This document shows positions 5,786 to 9,258 of a stretch of 9,258 nucleotides of DNA, in pieces; within the stretch, counting starts at the first letter, position 1, and each line of letters starts with the position of its first letter. The translations under genes and the position numbers were made by a program. Source of the stretch: DATECU01 sp035286745 (GTDB lineage: Bacteria > Acidobacteriota > Vicinamibacteria > Fen-336); contig DATECU010000312.1 in the NCBI GenBank assembly GCA_035286745.1, positions 1-9,258 on the forward strand. The letters run 5' to 3'. The notes beneath the pieces were generated by a model. It did not search any database, was not told the origin of the DNA, and was given only the letters and a program-made list of their open reading frames with translations.

Positions 5786-5839
5786 GATTCCGGCCAAGAC
5801 CGGGTGGAATCCTGACCGGTTCCCGGCCAGGCCTGACCG
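5786..5839. repeat. Repeat cluster upstream of the sigma-54 promoter, possible enhancer (UAS)
   Basis: CCTGACCG occurs at 5811-5818 and 5832-5839, 21 bp apart (two helical turns). A related GACCG lies at 5798-5802. GATTCC (5786-5791) and GGAATC (5806-5811) form an inverted repeat with a 14-nt centre. Two similar CCGGCCA blocks are interspersed. The cluster lies roughly at -92 to -145 relative to the predicted start at 5694, the usual place for enhancer-binding-protein sites. The function is inferred from position and symmetry. Confidence 0.42.
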
Positions 5840-5844
5840 CTCGG

Positions 5845-5859
5845 GGGCCCGGCGGGCCC
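5845..5859 (-). terminator. GC hairpin just after the TPR gene stop
   Basis: GGGCCC (5845-5850) and GGGCCC (5854-5859) form a perfect 6-bp stem with a 3-nt loop, beginning 4 nt after the TPR-protein stop codon. No T-run follows on the minus strand, so it is not a classic intrinsic terminator. It may stabilise the 3' end or assist factor-dependent termination. Confidence 0.4.
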
Positions 5860-5863
5860 TCCT

Positions 5864-7543
5864 TCAGGCACCCCCGTCTCCGTGGGTGGCGATCGCCGCC
5901 CTGGCGCGAGCGGCTTCAGCCGCCAGCGGCTTGAGCCGCCGGTAGCGCTCCTCCACGTCGGCGTAGTGGAAGTCCTTCTGCAAGACGCCATGGAAGACCT
6001 GGAGCGCTTCCTCGGGCTGCTTGGCTGCCTCCAGGACGCAACCCAAGAGGTAGGCGGCCAGGATCTCGTCCTGCGGTTCGAGCGGCATGCCGGTGGCCGT
6101 CCGCAGCTCCTCTTCGGCCAGGTCGTGGAGGTTGCGATTCAGGAAGGCGCGGCCCAAGAGCAGATGCACCGAGCCGCCGCTGGAGCCGCGCCGCTTGAGC
6201 CCCTGCAGCATGCGGATGGCCTCGTCGTTGCGTCCGGTCTCGACCATCACCCGGGCCACCAGGGTCAGCGTGGCCTCGTCCTCCAGTTTGGCCAGCTCGG
6301 CCGGCGGTAGGCGCGCCAGCAGCTCCGCCGCCTGCTTCGGCCGCCCGGCCGCCAAGTACAGCCGCGCCGCGTCCACCGCCCCCGCCGGGACCGCGGCGTA
6401 GGCCTCGAGCGCCTCCTGGGCCCGCCCCACCGACTCCAGGAGACGGCCCGCGTGCAGGAAGGAGCCGCCCTTCAAGTGCAGGGCGGCGGCCCGGGACGGG
6501 TCCTGGAAGTCGTGCTCGTAGATCTCGGCGGCGTGCAGCCAGTCCCCAGCCTCCTGGAAGACCTCGGCGGCGCGTTCCAGCAAGCCGGCGCGGCGGTATT
6601 GCTCGCCGGTGGGGCGTTGTCCGGCGTCTTCCAGCACCCGCACCGCGGCCGCCAGGTCGCCCGCCTGTTCGTAGAACGACACCGCGCGCTCGAGCTGTCC
6701 GAGCTGCAAGCACAGGCGAGCCGCCGCCGTGAACGACCGCGCCCGCTCGTAGCATTCGAGGGCTTCCGGCCACATCTGCGCCCGGTAGTACATCTCGCCG
6801 GCGTTGAAGTCATCGCCGGACCGACGGTACAGGTTGGCGGCCCTCGCCCACTCGCCCGCCCGCTCGGCCGCCTGAGCCCCTTTCTCGACCTGCCCCTCGC
6901 GTTCGTAGGCCCGGGCGGCCAAACCATAGCGCCCCTGTTCCTCGAGCTCGGTGCCGTGGCCCGCCGCGGCCGGCTTGGGCTTGTCGTCGACAGCCCGCAG
7001 CCGAGACAGGAGGCCGGCGGCCAGCAGGCCCAGATAGCACAGGCCATAGAAGCCGGCGGCCCAGCGGATCTCACTCTCCCCGGTCGAGAGGTCCCTGAAA
7101 CGGAGGGCCAGGTGGACCGCCACGCCGATTCCGGCCACCGCCGCCGGCGCGTACAAGTGCAGCAGGCCCAGCTTCATCCGCTCACGGTCGCGCTGGGCCA
7201 GGAGCAGGTGCAGCACCAAGGGGGGGACCGCGAAGTAGGCGAGACGGCTCACCAGGTGCACCGGGAAGGTGGCGAGCGCACCCCCGGTGTCGGTCCGGAA
7301 GACCAGCCAGGCGCCTAGCGACGCGACGAGCATGAAGAAGGGTGCCGCCTGTCCGCTCAGCCGAAACGCCAGCACCGGAACCCCGATCAGGATCGCCACC
7401 GCCAGCCCGGTTTCCCAGGCCCCGGGTCCGGCGGTGCGGGCGGAGCCGAGCGCCAGGGCCAGGCCTCCGAAGGCGATCAGCAGCGGCCGCTGCTCGGGGT
7501 CGCCGAGGCGGAAGAGAAAGGCCCAGGGGTTCACGGCCGTCAT
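5864..7543 (-). CDS. Six-TM protein with long cytoplasmic TPR domain, coupled to a GspE-like ATPase
   Basis: This 559-aa protein starts at ATG 7543, whose ATGA overlaps the stop of the ATPase gene. An in-frame open stretch further upstream is an Arg/Gly/His-rich shadow of that gene and is excluded. Residues about 20-181 hold six hydrophobic segments (20-37, 44-61, 67-83, 93-116, 127-148, 159-181). Residues about 198-540 form a continuous array of TPR-like helical hairpins, for example YGLAARAYEREGQVEKGAQ, WPEALECYERARSFTAAARL and LERAVSFYEQAGDLAAAVRV, ending with ALQVFHGVLQKDFHYADVEE. TPR arrays bind partner proteins. Coupling to the ATPase suggests it tethers or assembles a membrane complex around that motor. 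The overall architecture is not one I can name. The gene ends the operon: 226 nt separate it from the next start. Confidence 0.87.
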   Translation of the reverse strand: MTAVNPWAFLFRLGDPEQRPLLIAFGGLALALGSARTAGPGAWETGLAVAILIGVPVLAFRLSGQAAPFFMLVASLGAWLVFRTDTGGALATFPVHLVSRLAYFAVPPLVLHLLLAQRDRERMKLGLLHLYAPAAVAGIGVAVHLALRFRDLSTGESEIRWAAGFYGLCYLGLLAAGLLSRLRAVDDKPKPAAAGHGTELEEQGRYGLAARAYEREGQVEKGAQAAERAGEWARAANLYRRSGDDFNAGEMYYRAQMWPEALECYERARSFTAAARLCLQLGQLERAVSFYEQAGDLAAAVRVLEDAGQRPTGEQYRRAGLLERAAEVFQEAGDWLHAAEIYEHDFQDPSRAAALHLKGGSFLHAGRLLESVGRAQEALEAYAAVPAGAVDAARLYLAAGRPKQAAELLARLPPAELAKLEDEATLTLVARVMVETGRNDEAIRMLQGLKRRGSSGGSVHLLLGRAFLNRNLHDLAEEELRTATGMPLEPQDEILAAYLLGCVLEAAKQPEEALQVFHGVLQKDFHYADVEERYRRLKPLAAEAARARAAIATHGDGGA

Positions 7544-8967
7544 ACGCCGCGCTGCTCCGGGGGCAGGATGCGCAGCACCTCGTCCAGCGAGGTCTCGCCG
7601 GAGAGGGCCAGCCTGAGGCCGTTGTGGATCATGGTGGTCATGCCGCGTTCGACGGCGGTGTGGTGGAGCTTGTCGGGCGAGGTCCGCGCCGCGATCAGCT
7701 CCCGCACCGTCTCGTCCACTTGCAGGATCTCGTACACCCCCTTGCGGCCCGCATAACCCTTCTGGTTGCAGGCGGCGCAGCCCACCGGCGCGTAGAAGGT
7801 GTGGCCGGACAGGGCCTGTCCCAGCTTGGCCTCCTGTCCCGGCGTGGCCGGGGTTCGTCGCTTGCACTGAGGGCACAGGATGCGCACCAAACGCTGGGCG
7901 ATCACCGCCGTCACCGCCGAGGCCACCGAGTGGGGATCGACGCCGATCTCGGACAGGCGCACGAACACGCCGGCCGCCTGCTTGGCGTGAACGGTGGTGA
8001 TGAGGAGGTGGCCGGTCATGCCCGCCTGGATGGCGATGCGGGCGGTGTCCAGGTCGCGGATCTCGCCCACCATGATCACGTCGGGGTCCTGACGCAGCAT
8101 GGTGCGCAGGCCATGGGCGAAGGTGAAGCCCTGGGTCTCCTCGATCTGGGTCTGGTTGATGTTCATGAGGTCGTACTCGATGGGGTCTTCCAGAGTGTAG
8201 ATCGAGGTGCCGCGGTCGCTGTGATCGAGGACGGCCTTGAGGGCGGCGTAGATGGTGGTGGTCTTGCCCGAGCCGGCGGGGCCGTTCAGGATCACCATGC
8301 CCTGGGGCCGGAAGATGAGGTCGGAGAAGACTGCCAGCTGCTCCTCGGTGAAGCCGAGGCTAACCAGGCCGAAACCTAGCTCGGAGCGGTCCAGGATGCG
8401 CATCACGATTCGCTCGCCGTGCAGGGTGGGCATGAAGGCCACCCGCAGATCGACGTCGCGCTCCGCCACCCGGAGGTCGATGCGGCCGTCCTGGGGCCGA
8501 TCGTGGACGAAGGTGATGGCCTGCGCCATCACCTTCAAACGATTGGTCACCAGGTCCCTGAGGTGGGGGCCGAGCTGGGCCACGTCGCTCAGGATGCCGT
8601 CGATGCGGTAGCGGACCAGGACGTAGTCGCGGTAGGGAACCAGGTGGACGTCCGAGGCCTGCTGCAGGGTCGCCTGCTGCAAGATGTAGTCGACCAGCTC
8701 CGGAACGTCGGGGTTCTGGACCGTGTTGTAGGCCTCGATCGTCGACTTGGTCCGGCTGAGCCCGTGGACCCCGTAGGCGGCGCGGCCCCGGCCCCCCTTC
8801 TCGCTGGCGGCGGAGCGACGGCGGTAGAGGCGCACCAGCCACGGCGAGGCCCCCAGCGTGGCCACCCCCAAGGCACTCGGCACCACGTAGGCGGGCGCGA
8901 AGACCGCAACGCCCAGAAGACCCAGCGTGGCTGCCATGGCCAGCGCCAAGACGGTGGGGAAGTTCAA
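7540..8967 (-). CDS. GspE/PilB-family secretion ATPase with N-terminal membrane hairpin
   Basis: This 475-aa type II secretion/type IV pilus-class ATPase has every core motif: the N2 segment ASDVHLVP...VRYRIDGIL (about 104-125), Walker A GPAGSGKTTT (229-238), Asp box TLEDPIEY (258-265), Walker B DVIMVGEIRD (296-305), His box GMTGHLLITTVHA (316-328), and the zinc-binding CPQC (365-368) and CAAC (397-400). These hexameric motors power pilus assembly or secretion. Unusually, the N-terminal adaptor domain is replaced by two hydrophobic segments (about 2-23 and 24-45) and a short basic, Gly-rich linker, so the protein looks membrane-anchored. The TTG start at 8967 is chosen for GAGG seven nt upstream. 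ATG 8937 would remove part of the first TM segment and has no ribosome-binding site. The frame is open to the window edge, but that region reads as non-coding. No GspF/PilC-like or pilin gene is in the window. Confidence 0.92.
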   Translation of the reverse strand: MNFPTVLALAMAATLGLLGVAVFAPAYVVPSALGVATLGASPWLVRLYRRRSAASEKGGRGRAAYGVHGLSRTKSTIEAYNTVQNPDVPELVDYILQQATLQQASDVHLVPYRDYVLVRYRIDGILSDVAQLGPHLRDLVTNRLKVMAQAITFVHDRPQDGRIDLRVAERDVDLRVAFMPTLHGERIVMRILDRSELGFGLVSLGFTEEQLAVFSDLIFRPQGMVILNGPAGSGKTTTIYAALKAVLDHSDRGTSIYTLEDPIEYDLMNINQTQIEETQGFTFAHGLRTMLRQDPDVIMVGEIRDLDTARIAIQAGMTGHLLITTVHAKQAAGVFVRLSEIGVDPHSVASAVTAVIAQRLVRILCPQCKRRTPATPGQEAKLGQALSGHTFYAPVGCAACNQKGYAGRKGVYEILQVDETVRELIAARTSPDKLHHTAVERGMTTMIHNGLRLALSGETSLDEVLRILPPEQRGV

Positions 8968-8974
8968 TGGTCTG

Positions 8975-8978
8975 CCTC
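8975..8978 (-). promoter_or_regulatory. Ribosome-binding site GAGG supporting TTG start 8967
   Basis: GAGG followed by the seven bases CAGACCA precedes TTG 8967. This spacing favours the TTG start, which keeps both N-terminal hydrophobic segments of the ATPase, over ATG 8937, which has no Shine-Dalgarno site. Confidence 0.5.
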
Positions 8979-9040
8979 GTGAACCATCGGTGGACCAGCG
9001 GACCGGAACGGCCGCGGCTGGTAGCCAGGACGGTGAGCGG

Positions 9041-9071
9041 ATTCTATCCCAGGAGTGTTCTCTGGGGGCAA
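9041..9071 (-). promoter_or_regulatory. Possible sigma-70-like promoter of the ATPase-TPR operon
   Basis: TAGAAT (9046-9041, one mismatch to TATAAT) is preceded at 19 bp by TTGCCC (9071-9066). The spacer is 2 bp longer than ideal and the -35 matches only in its first half. Transcription would start near 9034, giving a leader of about 67 nt before TTG 8967. Only tentative. Confidence 0.28.
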
Positions 9072-9217
9072 CCGCAAACGAACCCAACCACGGGAAGCCG
9101 GGCGGCCAGGGCCCCAAAGCGACGGATTCACCCGCAATGGTCGAGCGTCGGCCTGCGGAGCCGCACCTCGATGCCAGCGGGCCGGATGGCCGGTCTGTCA
9201 GGTGGCTTCCCCAGAAG

Positions 9218-9240
9218 AGCCTGGCGGCAAGAGCCAGGCT
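9218..9240. repeat. Perfect 8-bp inverted repeat, possible terminator hairpin
   Basis: AGCCTGGC (9218-9225) and GCCAGGCT (9233-9240) form a perfect stem with a 7-nt loop. On the minus strand the sequence after the stem is CTCTTCTGG, a weak pyrimidine run. It may terminate a gene lying beyond the window edge, upstream of the ATPase operon. Whether such a gene exists cannot be seen. Confidence 0.4.
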
Positions 9241-9258
9241 TGCGGCCGCCGCCAGCCA

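Larger units (their letters stand above)
8968..9258. other. Upstream region of the ATPase operon, no supported gene
   Basis: These 291 bases hold no gene I can support. The ATPase frame stays open across them but translates to a Trp/Pro/Ser/Arg-rich sequence without family features, and both other minus-strand frames meet stops (TGA) after 20-45 codons. The region contains a possible promoter (9041-9071) and a perfect inverted repeat near the edge (9218-9240), consistent with an intergenic leader. Confidence 0.5.

Noticed and set aside
7544..7876. N-terminal extension of the TPR-protein frame up to 7876
   Set aside because: The added 111 residues are Arg/Gly/His-rich shadow of the ATPase C-terminus. 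The ATGA overlap at 7543 is the natural start.
1..9258. CRISPR array, tRNA/rRNA gene or insertion sequence
   Set aside because: No regularly spaced repeats, no tRNA-like cloverleaf and no transposase motif or terminal repeats with target duplication were seen by eye on either strand.

Overview
The window is a GC-rich (about two thirds G+C) bacterial chromosome segment in which every supportable gene lies on the minus strand, so transcription runs from high to low coordinates. Two sites match the sigma-54 -24/-12 consensus. Together with strong Shine-Dalgarno sites and a PilB/GspE-type ATPase, they suggest a Gram-negative-type bacterium that uses sigma-54, for example an uncultured member of the Myxococcota/Desulfobacterota-like groups. 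The phylum is inferred and cannot be fixed from the sequence alone.

Layout in order of transcription. (1) 8967-5864 is a two-gene operon: a GspE/PilB-family secretion ATPase with an unusual N-terminal membrane hairpin, translationally coupled (ATGA overlap) to a six-TM protein with a long cytoplasmic TPR array. (2) 5863-5638 is a regulatory intergenic region. It holds a GC hairpin just after the TPR stop, a cluster of direct and inverted repeats, a consensus sigma-54 promoter and a strong ribosome-binding site. (3) 5637-3363 is a probable sigma-54-driven cluster: a 7-TM protein of unknown function, a 111-aa soluble protein 5 nt behind it, a hemerythrin-domain protein with a Cys/His tail, and a small membrane protein. 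(4) 3362-3230 is a second regulatory region. It has a sigma-70-like -10 box placed so close to the next start codon that the mRNA may be leaderless, and a second sigma-54-type site on the opposite strand. (5) 3229-965 is one open frame joining a 10-TM EamA/DMT transporter to a complete thymidine/pyrimidine-nucleoside phosphorylase. (6) 881-1 holds remains of a two-gene ATPase-TOPRIM module: the C-terminal part of an AAA/ABC-type ATPase, broken by two frameshifts and lacking its Walker A half, followed by an intact-looking TOPRIM/DUF4276-like gene that runs off the window.

The points most worth follow-up are the transporter-phosphorylase fusion, the sigma-54-controlled 7TM/hemerythrin cluster with its putative enhancer repeats, the membrane-anchored GspE plus TPR pair, and the decaying ATPase-TOPRIM module, which may once have been an anti-phage system. 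No RNA genes, CRISPR arrays or insertion sequences were seen.
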